DNA from: Acetatifactor sp.
Lineage (GTDB): Bacteria; Bacillota; Clostridia; Lachnospirales; Lachnospiraceae
NCBI GenBank assembly: GCA_024693365.1
Contig: JAILLF010000007.1
Location: 1-64,000 of the forward strand
Length of the DNA: 64,000 nucleotides
Reading direction: 5' to 3'
Both the position numbers and the translations under genes were made by a program. Shown here in pieces: positions 34,957-43,278 of the stretch (its first letter is position 1; each line of letters starts with the position of its first letter). A model generated the notes under the pieces. The model ran no database searches and was not told the DNA's origin. It saw nothing but the letters and a program-made list of their open reading frames with translations.

Positions 34957-36588
34957 ATGGAAGAACAACAACTGGTAAGCGGCGGAGATCCGCTGCCGAA
35001 TGGAAATAAGGACGTACCTGCCGGAGTTCCAATGGGAACGCCGCCCCTGATGGTGATCCCGGGCGCTAAGGATACGGAAGAGACGAAAAAGTTAAAGGAG
35101 AATTACCAGTTCTTTGGACCCGCAACGGCGGCCTATGCATTATTCTATGCATTTTGCATGTATAAGAACGGATCGGGGATTACCTTCCCTTTTTTCGTCG
35201 CAAGCACCCTCTTGTATTTTTATTACTCTTTGAAAAAACTAGAGCTTACCTTAAAGAGCGGCAGTGCCTTTTACGGGGTGAGCGTGATGCTGCTTGCCGT
35301 GGCGACCTTTTGCACTGACGACGAAAGGCTCATTGCGTTTAATAAAATAGGGATTTTCCTGTTGATGATCAGTTTTTTGATCTCGCAGTTTTGTGATACG
35401 ACGAAATGGGGATTGGGGAAATTTGCGGCTATGATCCCGGAGGTTGTGATATCGTCCCTTGAGGAATTGATCAGACCCATTCAGGATATGGCAGGCTTTG
35501 CCAAGAAAGGGCAGTCCCAGGGAACCCGGCGCGTGATCTACGTGTTTTTGGGATTACTGCTTGCCCTTCCCATCTTTTTGATCATGGCAGCGCTTCTTAG
35601 CAGTGCGGACGTACTGTTTCGTCAGATTACGGATGCGGCGCTTGGATTTATTAATCTGGGTAACGTGTTCGGCGTGATATTCCGCGTGGTATTTTGTTAT
35701 TTTGCAACCTATATGCTGGTGGCGAGACTATGCCGGAAAAAAATCCGCGAGGACGTGCGTGATCACCGCACGGGTGAGCCCGTTTTGGCAATCACGGTAA
35801 CCTCCATGCTGTCCCTGATGTATCTGGTCTTCAGTGCCATCCAGATCTTTGGTTTGTTCCTTGGTCAAATGCAGCTTCCCACGGGGTATACCTATGCGAA
35901 GTATGCAAGGGAAGGATTTTTCCAACTGCTTGCGGTGTCAATTCTGAATCTGGTGATCGTTCTGTTTTGCATGGCATTTTTCCGTGAGAGCAAGGTATTA
36001 AAGGGCGTGTTGACGGTCATGTCCCTGTGCACGTTTATCATGATCGCATCCAGTGCCATGCGCATGATCCTTTACGTTTCAACCTATGACCTGACCTTCC
36101 TGCGGATCCTTGTCCTCTGGGGGCTGGCCGTACTTACGCTGTTATTCCTTGGCGTTATGATCCAGATATTCAAGCAGGATTTCCCGCTGTTCCGGTACGG
36201 GATGGTGGTGGTGACGGTATTCTATATAGGCCTTGCGTTTTCTCATCCGGATTATATCGTTGCAAAGTATAATCTGGAATACTCCATAAAGGAGCCGGTT
36301 GACGTGAGTTATTTGAGTGGACTTTCCGCGGATGCGGCCCCGGTGATACTTCCATACCTTCGAGAGCAGGGATTTGATCTTTCCCTGATCACGAAAGATG
36401 CTGAGAAATATAAAGCCAAGGATCTTAAGTTTTCAAGTTGGAAGATTGAGCAAAATGAATGGCAGGCAAACGACTCTTCGGACCGTCATTGGCTTAGCTA
36501 CGCGAATTGGATCCGGAAAGCTTATCTCCAGCAGGGAATCCGGAATTTCAATCTTTCCCGTTATTTCGCCTTCCGTGAAGCCCAATAA
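34957..36588 (+). CDS. DUF4153/DUF4173-type polytopic membrane protein
   Basis: 543 residues with about eleven to thirteen hydrophobic segments after a 50-residue Pro/Gly-rich cytoplasmic start. YAKYAREGFFQLLAVSILN is the conserved signature of the DUF4153/DUF4173 group. A soluble C-terminal region of about 95 residues contains many Tyr, Trp and Lys. Function unknown; such proteins often sit near small XRE regulators, as here. The ATG follows AAGGAGG. A bidirectional terminator stands beyond the stop. Confidence 0.78.
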   Translation: MEEQQLVSGGDPLPNGNKDVPAGVPMGTPPLMVIPGAKDTEETKKLKENYQFFGPATAAYALFYAFCMYKNGSGITFPFFVASTLLYFYYSLKKLELTLKSGSAFYGVSVMLLAVATFCTDDERLIAFNKIGIFLLMISFLISQFCDTTKWGLGKFAAMIPEVVISSLEELIRPIQDMAGFAKKGQSQGTRRVIYVFLGLLLALPIFLIMAALLSSADVLFRQITDAALGFINLGNVFGVIFRVVFCYFATYMLVARLCRKKIREDVRDHRTGEPVLAITVTSMLSLMYLVFSAIQIFGLFLGQMQLPTGYTYAKYAREGFFQLLAVSILNLVIVLFCMAFFRESKVLKGVLTVMSLCTFIMIASSAMRMILYVSTYDLTFLRILVLWGLAVLTLLFLGVMIQIFKQDFPLFRYGMVVVTVFYIGLAFSHPDYIVAKYNLEYSIKEPVDVSYLSGLSADAAPVILPYLREQGFDLSLITKDAEKYKAKDLKFSSWKIEQNEWQANDSSDRHWLSYANWIRKAYLQQGIRNFNLSRYFAFREAQ

Positions 36589-36649
36589 CATGTGTGATAA
36601 ACAACAAAAGTAATAAAAGTAATAAACCAAAAAGCGACAGACAAAAAAG

Positions 36650-36686
36650 AAGACCTGGCCATGCGAAAGAAGCGTGACCAGGTCTT
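36650..36686. terminator. Bidirectional terminator between DUF4153-like and DUF3048 genes
   Basis: AAGACCTGG (36650-36658) pairs with CCAGGTCTT (36678-36686), extended by CATGC/GCGTG around GAAAGAA. T-rich on the plus side and A-rich upstream (T-run on the minus strand), serving both convergent genes. Confidence 0.88.
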
Positions 36687-36700
36687 TTGTTTGATAAATC

Positions 36701-37969
36701 TTATTTGATCGTAACCTTGCTCCAGGAATCGGAGGGTATCAGGCTTACGTAGATCTTGCCGACGTTCATTACCAGCTCTTCACCGGTCTTTGCGTCATAG
36801 TAACGTGCGGGATCGGAATCGTCGTTGGTTTTCGTCCACTTGATGGGGATCGCGTTGCCGTTGGTCAGGTAATAACCGTCAGCTTTTTTCTTGTTGCTGC
36901 CATAGTAGTTGTAGTAGTTGTAGATCATGTAACCGTGCTCGTCAAGCTGAGAGAAAGAGCAGTTCAGGATCAGCACGTTCTTGAAGGTTGTAACGTTGTC
37001 ATTATCTGCCGCATCGGTATGTGCATTGCCATACTCATAAAGATCATAGGTCTTGGTAGTCTTGTTATACTTCAGTGCGGTAGAGGTATGGGAGAACGGA
37101 AGGCTGATCTCGGATGCGGACTTTACGCCGCTCACGTCGGAGAGATCCGTCTCTTTGTCTTCTAAGAAATTGAAGCCCGTTCCCTTGTAGGAGGAAGAAT
37201 ATTCCTTGCTAAACTTTGCCTTATCGAGAGCGCTCTTCAAACCCGTGTAGCTCTTGCCCGTATTGGGATTCTTGTAATTTTCGTAGGTGACAAACTCCGT
37301 AAACTCGGAAGCGTAGGTTCTTCCCGCATAAGAGGATGCCCAGGAAGGACGCTCGGAGGTCGGTCTGGTAAATCTTGCAAAAATGCCGCTAAAGTGTGCA
37401 CAGTATTTCTTTGCCACGTAATCGTTGATGTAGAACGGACCGCCGTCGTGACAGAAGATTGCTTCGTAAGGGAAACCAACAAGGAAGTTGGTGGGACGTA
37501 TGGAACGAACGCCGCCAAAGCGCTCGATCTGTGCGTAATCCTTTACGATGCACATGAAACGGGTGATCCGTCCATTTGCGGTGGAGTTCATCATTTCATA
37601 TACGACGTCAGCCTGGTTGATCCCGTAATGGGGATAGGTCAGGATCTCGTTGTCCACCATGATGGCTACGGGACGCTGATCCTTTAAATCCTTGCTGATC
37701 CATTCGCCGGTTAATTCACTGCGATAACTGTTTTCCTTATCGGGAGGAGTGGTTTTCTGGGGTTTGGTCTCAGAACCTTCAGAAGATTCCGTGCTGGCGT
37801 CGGCAGGATTGCTTTCAGGTGGTGGCGTCAACATTGGTTCATCAATGACAATCGGTTCGCCACTAATGGCGCCGCTCCCGGTGGCAGGAACGTCAGTTGC
37901 GTCCGTGCAGGCGGTGAGCATGGTGCCCAACAGAATGCCTGCTACAACAAGTTTCCATTTTTTTCTCAT
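36701..37969 (-). CDS. DUF3048 lipoprotein (YerB-like)
   Basis: About 422 residues. The signal peptide ends in lipobox LTAC (MRKKWKLVVAGILLGTMLTAC). A Pro/Ser/Glu-rich spacer follows (to about 85), then the DUF3048 core with PVAIMVDNEILTYPHYGINQADVVYE and GGVRSIRPTNFLVGFPYEAIFCHDGG, and the C-terminal half with YYLTNGNAIPIKW. The family is extracellular in Firmicutes, and YerB is associated with a lipid-linked or wall role not firmly known. The ATG at 37969 is selected because it alone yields the signal peptide. Confidence 0.9.
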   Translation of the reverse strand: MRKKWKLVVAGILLGTMLTACTDATDVPATGSGAISGEPIVIDEPMLTPPPESNPADASTESSEGSETKPQKTTPPDKENSYRSELTGEWISKDLKDQRPVAIMVDNEILTYPHYGINQADVVYEMMNSTANGRITRFMCIVKDYAQIERFGGVRSIRPTNFLVGFPYEAIFCHDGGPFYINDYVAKKYCAHFSGIFARFTRPTSERPSWASSYAGRTYASEFTEFVTYENYKNPNTGKSYTGLKSALDKAKFSKEYSSSYKGTGFNFLEDKETDLSDVSGVKSASEISLPFSHTSTALKYNKTTKTYDLYEYGNAHTDAADNDNVTTFKNVLILNCSFSQLDEHGYMIYNYYNYYGSNKKKADGYYLTNGNAIPIKWTKTNDDSDPARYYDAKTGEELVMNVGKIYVSLIPSDSWSKVTIK

Positions 37970-38042
37970 GCGTAAGTTCCTCTTTCTTTTATCTGTTTTA
38001 GGAAGAAGGCTTCCTATTTTTTTGAAAAAAGTTCTACCCTTT

Positions 38043-38071
38043 ACTATACCTAAAATCGGTTGGATTTTCAA
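38043..38071 (-). promoter_or_regulatory. Sigma-A promoter for the DUF3048 lipoprotein
   Basis: Minus-strand TTGAAA (38066-38071), 17-base spacer, TATAGT (38043-38048). The 70-base leader holds a small hairpin AGGAAG/CTTCCT near 38001. Confidence 0.7.
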
Positions 38072-38127
38072 CTGCTTCTGTTAAAAACAGATCAATCTTA
38101 AGGAATTCATAATATATCGCGATCAAG

Positions 38128-39681
38128 TCAAATCCGCGTGGTCCATTTTGTGCAATCCCAGACTGCCGTGGCTAAGCCTTCATAGAATTCCGGTTCGTGG
38201 CATACCATGAGGATGCTGCCCTTATATTCCTCTAACGCGCGGCGAAGCTCCGCCTTGGCATCCACGTCCAGGTGGTTCGTCGGCTCGTCCAAGAGAAGGA
38301 GATTGCTCGGGCGGTTGATGAGCTTGCACAGGCGAACCTTCGCCTGCTCTCCGCCGGAGAGAACCTTTACCTTGCTCTCGATGTGCTTGGTCGTCAGGCC
38401 GCACTTTGCAAGGGCGGAGCGCACCTCATACTGGGACATGCTTGGAAATTCATCCCAGAGCTCCTCAAGGCAGCTCTTAAAGCCGCTGCCGCTCATCTCC
38501 TGCTCAAAATATCCGATTTCCAGATAATCGCCTTGCTCCACGCTGCCGGAAAGGGGCGGGATCAAACCGAGGAGACTCTTTAAGAGCGTTGTTTTTCCGA
38601 TGCCGTTGGCACCGGTGAGGACGATCTTGTTGCCGCGCTCCACGACGAGATTTAAGGGGCTGGAGAGCGGGTCGTCATAACCGATCACGAGATCCTTTGT
38701 CTCGAAGATAACGCGCCCCGGCGTCCTTGCCTCCTGGAAATGAAATTCCGGCTTGGGCTTCTCTGCGGCAAGCTCGATCACGTCCATCTTATCCAATTTC
38801 TTCTGACGGGACATGGCCATGTTTCTCGTGCTGACGCGGGCCTTATTCCTTGCCACGAAATCCTTCAGGTCCGCAATCTCTTTTTGCTGACGGTTGTAAG
38901 CAGCCTCCAGCTGGGCCTTTTTCATGGCGTAAACTTCCTGGAATTTGTCATAATCGCCCACGTAACGGGTGATCGTCTGACCTTCCACGTGATAGATCAG
39001 ATTTACGACGCTGTTTAGGAACGGAATGTCATGGCTGATGAGGATGAAGGCATTCTCATATTCCTGCAGGTAGCGGGTGAGCCACGTGATATGCTCCGCG
39101 TCCAGATAGTTTGTCGGCTCGTCGAGAAGCAGGATGTCGGGCTTTTCCAAAAGGAGTTTGCCCAAAAGGATCTTGGTCCTCTGACCGCCGGAAAGCTCCG
39201 TTACGTCACGGTCCAGACCAATGTCCGTAAGACCGAGGGCGCGGGCGACCTCCTCCACCTTTGCGTCGATGACATAAAAGTCGTGAGCGTCAAGGAGATC
39301 CTGGATGGTGCCGAGATCCTCCATGTATTTTTCCAATTCTTCCGGAGTGGCGTCTCCCATTTTTTCGCAGATTTCGTTCATCTGCGCTTCCATGTCATAA
39401 AGAAAATCGAAGGCGGAGGAGAGAACGTCCCGCACGGTCTGTCCGGCGGTCAAGACCGTATGCTGGTCAAGGTAGCCGGCGCGGACGTTTTTTGCCCACT
39501 CAATCTTTCCTTCGTCAGGCTGGAGGGTTCCGGTGATCACGTTCATAAAGGTGGACTTTCCTTCTCCGTTGGCGCCGACCAGGCCCACGTGCTCCCCTTT
39601 TAAGAGGCGGAAGGATACGTCGTTAAAAATGGCACGGTCGCCAAAACCGTGAGTTAAATGTTCTACGTTTAAGATACTCAT
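38128..39681 (-). CDS. ABC-F family ATPase
   Basis: The 517-residue soluble protein has two ABC cassettes and no membrane region. It shows Walker A GANGEGKST and GANGIGKTT, signatures LSGGQRTK and LSGGEQAKV, Walker B motifs LLLDEPTNYLD and LLLDEPTNHLD, and a basic coiled linker (VARNKARVSTRNMAMSRQKK) between the cassettes. ABC-F proteins act on the ribosome, either as translation factors (EttA/YbiT-like) or as antibiotic protection proteins; the subtype is not decided by sequence alone. The ATG at 39681 has CAGGAG upstream. Its own promoter and a leader terminator precede it. Confidence 0.93.
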   Translation of the reverse strand: MSILNVEHLTHGFGDRAIFNDVSFRLLKGEHVGLVGANGEGKSTFMNVITGTLQPDEGKIEWAKNVRAGYLDQHTVLTAGQTVRDVLSSAFDFLYDMEAQMNEICEKMGDATPEELEKYMEDLGTIQDLLDAHDFYVIDAKVEEVARALGLTDIGLDRDVTELSGGQRTKILLGKLLLEKPDILLLDEPTNYLDAEHITWLTRYLQEYENAFILISHDIPFLNSVVNLIYHVEGQTITRYVGDYDKFQEVYAMKKAQLEAAYNRQQKEIADLKDFVARNKARVSTRNMAMSRQKKLDKMDVIELAAEKPKPEFHFQEARTPGRVIFETKDLVIGYDDPLSSPLNLVVERGNKIVLTGANGIGKTTLLKSLLGLIPPLSGSVEQGDYLEIGYFEQEMSGSGFKSCLEELWDEFPSMSQYEVRSALAKCGLTTKHIESKVKVLSGGEQAKVRLCKLINRPSNLLLLDEPTNHLDVDAKAELRRALEEYKGSILMVCHEPEFYEGLATAVWDCTKWTTRI

Positions 39682-39721
39682 GCATACTCCTGTTTCATTC
39701 CTGCTTTGATTTATGGATTTC

Positions 39722-39760
39722 AAAAAAGGAACGCCCTGGCGTTCGCCTAAGCGTTCCTTC
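39722..39760 (-). terminator. Terminator-like hairpin in the ABC-F leader
   Basis: Read on the minus strand, AAGGAACGC pairs with GCGTTCCTT, the downstream arm running into a T-run (39722-39727 on plus are A). It lies between a promoter at 39773-39801 and the ABC-F start, so it may act as an attenuator; it could equally end the gene at 39807. Confidence 0.8.
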
Positions 39761-39772
39761 CGTAGCTATTCT

Positions 39773-39801
39773 ACTCTATCATAAGATGACGGTTTGGTCA
39801 A
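39773..39801 (-). promoter_or_regulatory. Promoter for the ABC-F gene
   Basis: Minus-strand TTGACC (39796-39801), 17-base spacer, TAGAGT (39773-39778), placed after the stop of the upstream gene and before the hairpin. Confidence 0.6.
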
Positions 39802-39806
39802 AAGGA

Positions 39807-40808
39807 TTATTCATATTTTTCATTATTCCAAACAAGGTTTCCGTTGGCATCATAGATTCTCTCATAATCCTCACCCATGCAATCCGGCTCAGCTTTGTAG
39901 GTGATGACGTTTTGCGTTTCGATCCGATAACCGTACGTGGTGATGACCGTGGTGCGAATGGCGAGGTTTTTCTCCACGGTGATATCCTTGTCCAGGTCGA
40001 TCCGCGCACCGGTCTTTGCCTCGGAGGTCGCGTCAAACGTCTTTACGTCCTTTCCGTCCGCAACGTAGGTGACGGTTACCTTCTCAAGCTTATCGGGTGC
40101 TTGGTACTGGAAGCTAAACCATCCGTTATACTTGATCTTTCCGAAGGAGTCCTTGGATTCTCCGCTGCATGCCAGGGACGGAAGGGGAAGCACGTCCCAG
40201 AATAAATAGTGAGAGAATTCCTCGGACTCCACCTTTGTGAGGTTCCCTTCCGTAATGCAGACCTTGAGCTCGTCGTAGCTTGCAAAAAGATCCGTGGTAA
40301 GCGTTCCCGTAAAGGTGCCGGGGGTCGACTTGGTCAGTAGGATTTCTTTATCCTTGAGGGCCAGGGTAACGCGCGTAAGGTCAGAATACTGCTTTAGGTC
40401 GACGGAGAAGAACAGGTCGACGGTCTTTTTCTCCATGTCCTGACCTGAAATCTGCCAGGAGAGGTTAGAAACGAGCTTTTCGCTCTGTGCCACCTGCCGC
40501 TGCAATTCCAGGATCTCCATGTTCATTTCATGTTGGGTGCCCTTCATGTTGTTGATTGTATTGTTTAGGCTGTCGATCATGCCGTTGGCGCGGCTGATGC
40601 TAAGGATGGCAACGATGGACAGGGCGATCAGCACTGCTTTGTAAGTGACGCCAGCCGTCGCAGCGGGCTCCGGAACGTTGCTGTGCGCATCCCGAAGCTC
40701 TCCCTTCGCAATCTTGTCCAATCGTTTGTTATAGGCATAAATGCTGAGAAGTATGATAATTATTGCAATGATAAACATAAAAATGAGTGAAAAAGCGATC
40801 TTAGACAT
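39807..40808 (-). CDS. Membrane protein with coiled coil and beta-rich exterior
   Basis: 333 residues. A first membrane helix (IFMFIIAIIIILLSIYAY) is followed by a short basic loop and a second helix (AVLIALSIVAILSISR). A coiled coil comes next (about 75-115, IDSLNNTINNMKGTQHEMN and ILELQRQVAQSEKL). The remaining 215 residues look like repeated immunoglobulin-like beta strands, probably outside the cell. Not assigned to a family. The ATG follows AGGAGG. It sits between LytTR and ABC-F genes on the same strand. Confidence 0.7.
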   Translation of the reverse strand: MSKIAFSLIFMFIIAIIIILLSIYAYNKRLDKIAKGELRDAHSNVPEPAATAGVTYKAVLIALSIVAILSISRANGMIDSLNNTINNMKGTQHEMNMEILELQRQVAQSEKLVSNLSWQISGQDMEKKTVDLFFSVDLKQYSDLTRVTLALKDKEILLTKSTPGTFTGTLTTDLFASYDELKVCITEGNLTKVESEEFSHYLFWDVLPLPSLACSGESKDSFGKIKYNGWFSFQYQAPDKLEKVTVTYVADGKDVKTFDATSEAKTGARIDLDKDITVEKNLAIRTTVITTYGYRIETQNVITYKAEPDCMGEDYERIYDANGNLVWNNEKYE

Positions 40809-40927
40809 TGTATTCCTCCTATATAAATCGGTTATTTTAATTGGTTTTCGCTGCAGCAGAGCCGCAATTTTGGTTTGTTGGTCTGCGCTGTGGCAAAATT
40901 GTTATTGAAGTTCGTTGATTCACGTGA

Positions 40928-41377
40928 TCAAATGTTGAAAAATCTTCGGAAGTCACCGTAGTAGCTTCTGGTAACGTCCACGAGCGCTCCGTTCGAGAGC
41001 GTTAGGACGTATTTCATGGATAGCGACGCCCTGATTTTTTTTACGTGTTTTTTTGAGATGATGACCGATTTGCTTACGCGCAGGAATTTCTGCGGATCCA
41101 ACAGCTCTTCCAACTGGTACATTCGGTCTAGCGCATAAAAGGTTCCCTGTTGCGCATGGATCTCGATTTCCTTTCCAAAGGCTTCCACGTAGATCACGTC
41201 GTCCACGGACAGCCGGAGCCGTTCCTTTTTGTCATTGCGGACGCTCAGAAATTCGGGAAACCTCGAGGATTCCGAGATCACGTATTCGGCGTCTTCACTG
41301 ATTTCGACCCCATGCCTGGCCAGGTATTCTTTTACAAGGTCGTAATTTTCCGCCGAAACGGAGATTCGGATCTTCAT
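40928..41377 (-). CDS. LytTR-family DNA-binding regulator
   Basis: 149 residues: a short N-terminal region, then a LytTR domain from about residue 50 with SVDDVIYVEAFGKEIEIHAQ, DPQKFLRVSKSVIISKKHVKKI and a C-terminal SYYGDFRRFF. No receiver domain, so it is a stand-alone regulator like those usually paired with DUF3021 membrane proteins; its downstream membrane neighbour is of another kind. The ATG follows AAGGAGG. A direct repeat upstream of its promoter suggests autoregulation. Confidence 0.9.
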   Translation of the reverse strand: MKIRISVSAENYDLVKEYLARHGVEISEDAEYVISESSRFPEFLSVRNDKKERLRLSVDDVIYVEAFGKEIEIHAQQGTFYALDRMYQLEELLDPQKFLRVSKSVIISKKHVKKIRASLSMKYVLTLSNGALVDVTRSYYGDFRRFFNI

Positions 41378-41405
41378 TTGTGCACCTCCTTTTTACTACA
41401 ATACC

Positions 41406-41434
41406 ATCATAACAGACATCGCCCAAAAGTAAAT
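41406..41434 (-). promoter_or_regulatory. Promoter of the LytTR gene with poor -35
   Basis: Minus-strand TATGAT (41406-41411) has only ATTTAC at the -35 position (41429-41434) with 17-base spacing. A weak -35 is usual for promoters needing an activator bound just upstream. Confidence 0.55.
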
Positions 41435-41444
41435 GCTTTGGAAA

Positions 41445-41475
41445 CAAGTTGCACTGTTACGCGGAATAAGTTGCA
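41445..41475. promoter_or_regulatory. Candidate LytTR operator (direct repeat)
   Basis: CAAGTTGCA (41445-41453) and TAAGTTGCA (41467-41475) are direct repeats spaced 22 bases start to start, two helical turns, immediately upstream of the weak -35 box. LytTR proteins bind paired 9-base sites with about 12-13 bases between. The motif is only a partial match to the published consensus. Confidence 0.55.
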
Positions 41476-41644
41476 GAAAAACTCGGGGGAGGACTGCGCA
41501 GGCCTCCCTCTCGAGTTACGTGCAGCGTTAGTTCCAAGGAATTGTATGTTGGTTCCGGGGAGGTATGCGTAACAGGATGAGAGGTACGTGTGGGGAGGCG
41601 TAAATAATTGGGAAGGGGGGACAATAGGTGGGGAGGAGAAATGT

Positions 41645-41673
41645 TTGACGTGGAAGGGTGGAAAAGGTACACT
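41645..41673 (+). promoter_or_regulatory. Promoter for the LUD/esterase operon
   Basis: TTGACG (41645-41650), 17-base spacer, TACACT (41668-41673). The remaining 375-base gap between the divergent genes is purine-rich on the plus strand and shows no reading frame. Confidence 0.65.
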
Positions 41674-41752
41674 TAAGGTATGTGAGTTTGGAGAGAAAAG
41701 TCCCGGGTTCCTGGGAAGAAGGGCGTGGGGCCGGTTTGGAAAGGGGTAGGTT

Positions 41753-42382
41753 ATGAACGAGAATATCGTAAAGAGAAATGAGTTGTGGGCGCAGAAGGTA
41801 ATCAAGGGTTTGGAGTCGAGAAACATGTCCGGGTATTATGCGGCAACGAAGGAGGAGGCCTTGCAGAAGGCGCTGGAGCTGATTCCAAAGGGCAGCAGCA
41901 TTACCATGGGCGGATGCACGAGCGCACAGGAGATCGGCCTCGTGGATGCGGTAAAGACGCCGGAATACCGGTTTATCGACAGATATGCGGCGCCGGACAG
42001 GCAGGCGGCTGAGCGCGAGGCATATTCAGCCGACGTGTATCTTGCAAGTGCCAATGCCATGACGGAGGATGGCATTCTTGTCAACATTGACGGCAATTCT
42101 AACCGCGTGTCGGCAATCGCATATGGTCCGAAGAAGGTTATCTTTATTGTGAGCATGAATAAGATCTGCATCGACGTGGACAGTGCAATGAAGCGCGCGA
42201 GAAATGTGGCGGCTCCCATCAATGCACAGCGTTTTGGGCTTGCAACGCCCTGCGCCAAGACGGGTTCCTGCATGGACTGCAAGTCTCCCGACACAATCTG
42301 CTGTCAGTTCCTGATCACAAGATATTCCAAGCATCCCAGCAGGATTCACGTGATTCTGGTCAATGAGAATCTGGGATTCTAA
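41753..42382 (+). CDS. LUD-domain protein (LutC/DUF162-like)
   Basis: The 209-residue single-domain protein has IPKGSSITMGGCTSAQEIG near 46-64, ADVYLASANAMTEDGILVN and the late GSNSNRVSAI-like substrate loop (DGNSNRVSAIAYGPKKV). Four cysteines cluster near 173-186 (CAKTGSCMDCKSPDTICC). The LUD family includes LutC of lactate oxidation, but lutA and lutB are absent here, so it is probably one of the stand-alone clostridial members. Role unknown. ATG preceded by GGAAAGGGG. Confidence 0.87.
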   Translation: MNENIVKRNELWAQKVIKGLESRNMSGYYAATKEEALQKALELIPKGSSITMGGCTSAQEIGLVDAVKTPEYRFIDRYAAPDRQAAEREAYSADVYLASANAMTEDGILVNIDGNSNRVSAIAYGPKKVIFIVSMNKICIDVDSAMKRARNVAAPINAQRFGLATPCAKTGSCMDCKSPDTICCQFLITRYSKHPSRIHVILVNENLGF

Positions 42383-42436
42383 GCCGTACAAACGCAAAAA
42401 GGAATCAAGAAAGAATTTCATAAGGAGGCATAACCT

Positions 42437-43264
42437 ATGGCGCTTTTACAAGTAAATTATCTTTCTTGCGCACTGTTCCGGACGGTGCCGCTGAACGTCA
42501 TTTTACCATCGGATAAAATTGATTACGCAACGGGAACCTATCTTTCGAAAGCTGGACAAAAATTCAAGACGCTCTATCTCTTGCACGGTCTTCTGGGCAA
42601 TTATACGGACTGGGTGAGCGGCACGCGCATCCAAAGATGGGCGGAGGAGAAAAATCTCGCCGTGGTGATGCCGTCGGGAGATAATTCCTTTTATTTTAAG
42701 GGTCCGGCGCCCATGAATGATTATGAGAGATTTATTGGGGAAGAGCTCCTTGACGTGACGAGAAGAATGTTCCCGCTTTCCGACAAACGCGAGGATACTT
42801 ATATTGCGGGCCTTTCCATGGGCGGATACGGTGCGATCCGAAACGGAATCGTCTATTCGGAAAAATTCAGTCACGTGGCAGGACTTTCTGCCGCCGTTCA
42901 CTTCTTGGAGAATCCGCCGGAAGATCATTTTACCAAGGGATTTTTCGCTGATCCGGCAGCTGCGGCAAAGACAAACCTCAACGTAAAGGTTGCTTTTGAG
43001 GAGCTTCTTGCAGAGGGGCGCAGGCAGCCAAAGTTTTATTTATCCTGCGGACGCAAGGATGATCTCATGCCGGCAAATGAGTCTCTTCGCGATTTCCTAA
43101 TGGAGCGTGGCGCGGACGTGACTTGGGATGAGGAACCTAATGCCGGCCACGAGTGGGATTTTTGGGACAGTCAGATCAAGAAGGTACTTGATTGGCTGCC
43201 TCTTGGTTCCGCAAGTGCAGGACTTGGCAGTGGCAACGTCAACGTAAACGTGGCGGAGAACTAG
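42437..43264 (+). CDS. Esterase of the EstA/esterase-D type (alpha/beta hydrolase)
   Basis: The 275-residue hydrolase shows the oxyanion region YLLHGLLGNYTDW, the nucleophile elbow GLSMGGYGA, an acidic residue in SCGRKDDLMPAN and the catalytic His in NAGHEWDFWD. This matches tributyrin esterase/S-formylglutathione-hydrolase-like enzymes. No signal peptide, so it is cytoplasmic. The substrate could be short-chain or acetyl esters. ATG follows AAGGAGG. The tail beyond residue 260 is Gly/Asn/Val-rich. Confidence 0.88.
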   Translation: MALLQVNYLSCALFRTVPLNVILPSDKIDYATGTYLSKAGQKFKTLYLLHGLLGNYTDWVSGTRIQRWAEEKNLAVVMPSGDNSFYFKGPAPMNDYERFIGEELLDVTRRMFPLSDKREDTYIAGLSMGGYGAIRNGIVYSEKFSHVAGLSAAVHFLENPPEDHFTKGFFADPAAAAKTNLNVKVAFEELLAEGRRQPKFYLSCGRKDDLMPANESLRDFLMERGADVTWDEEPNAGHEWDFWDSQIKKVLDWLPLGSASAGLGSGNVNVNVAEN

Positions 43265-43278
43265 GGCGGAGGGAAAAC

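Noticed and set aside
38001..38027. Hairpin AGGAAG/CTTCCT followed by T-run on the plus strand
   Set aside because: There is no plus-strand gene upstream to terminate and the stem is only six pairs. On the minus strand the T-run is on the wrong side for attenuation.
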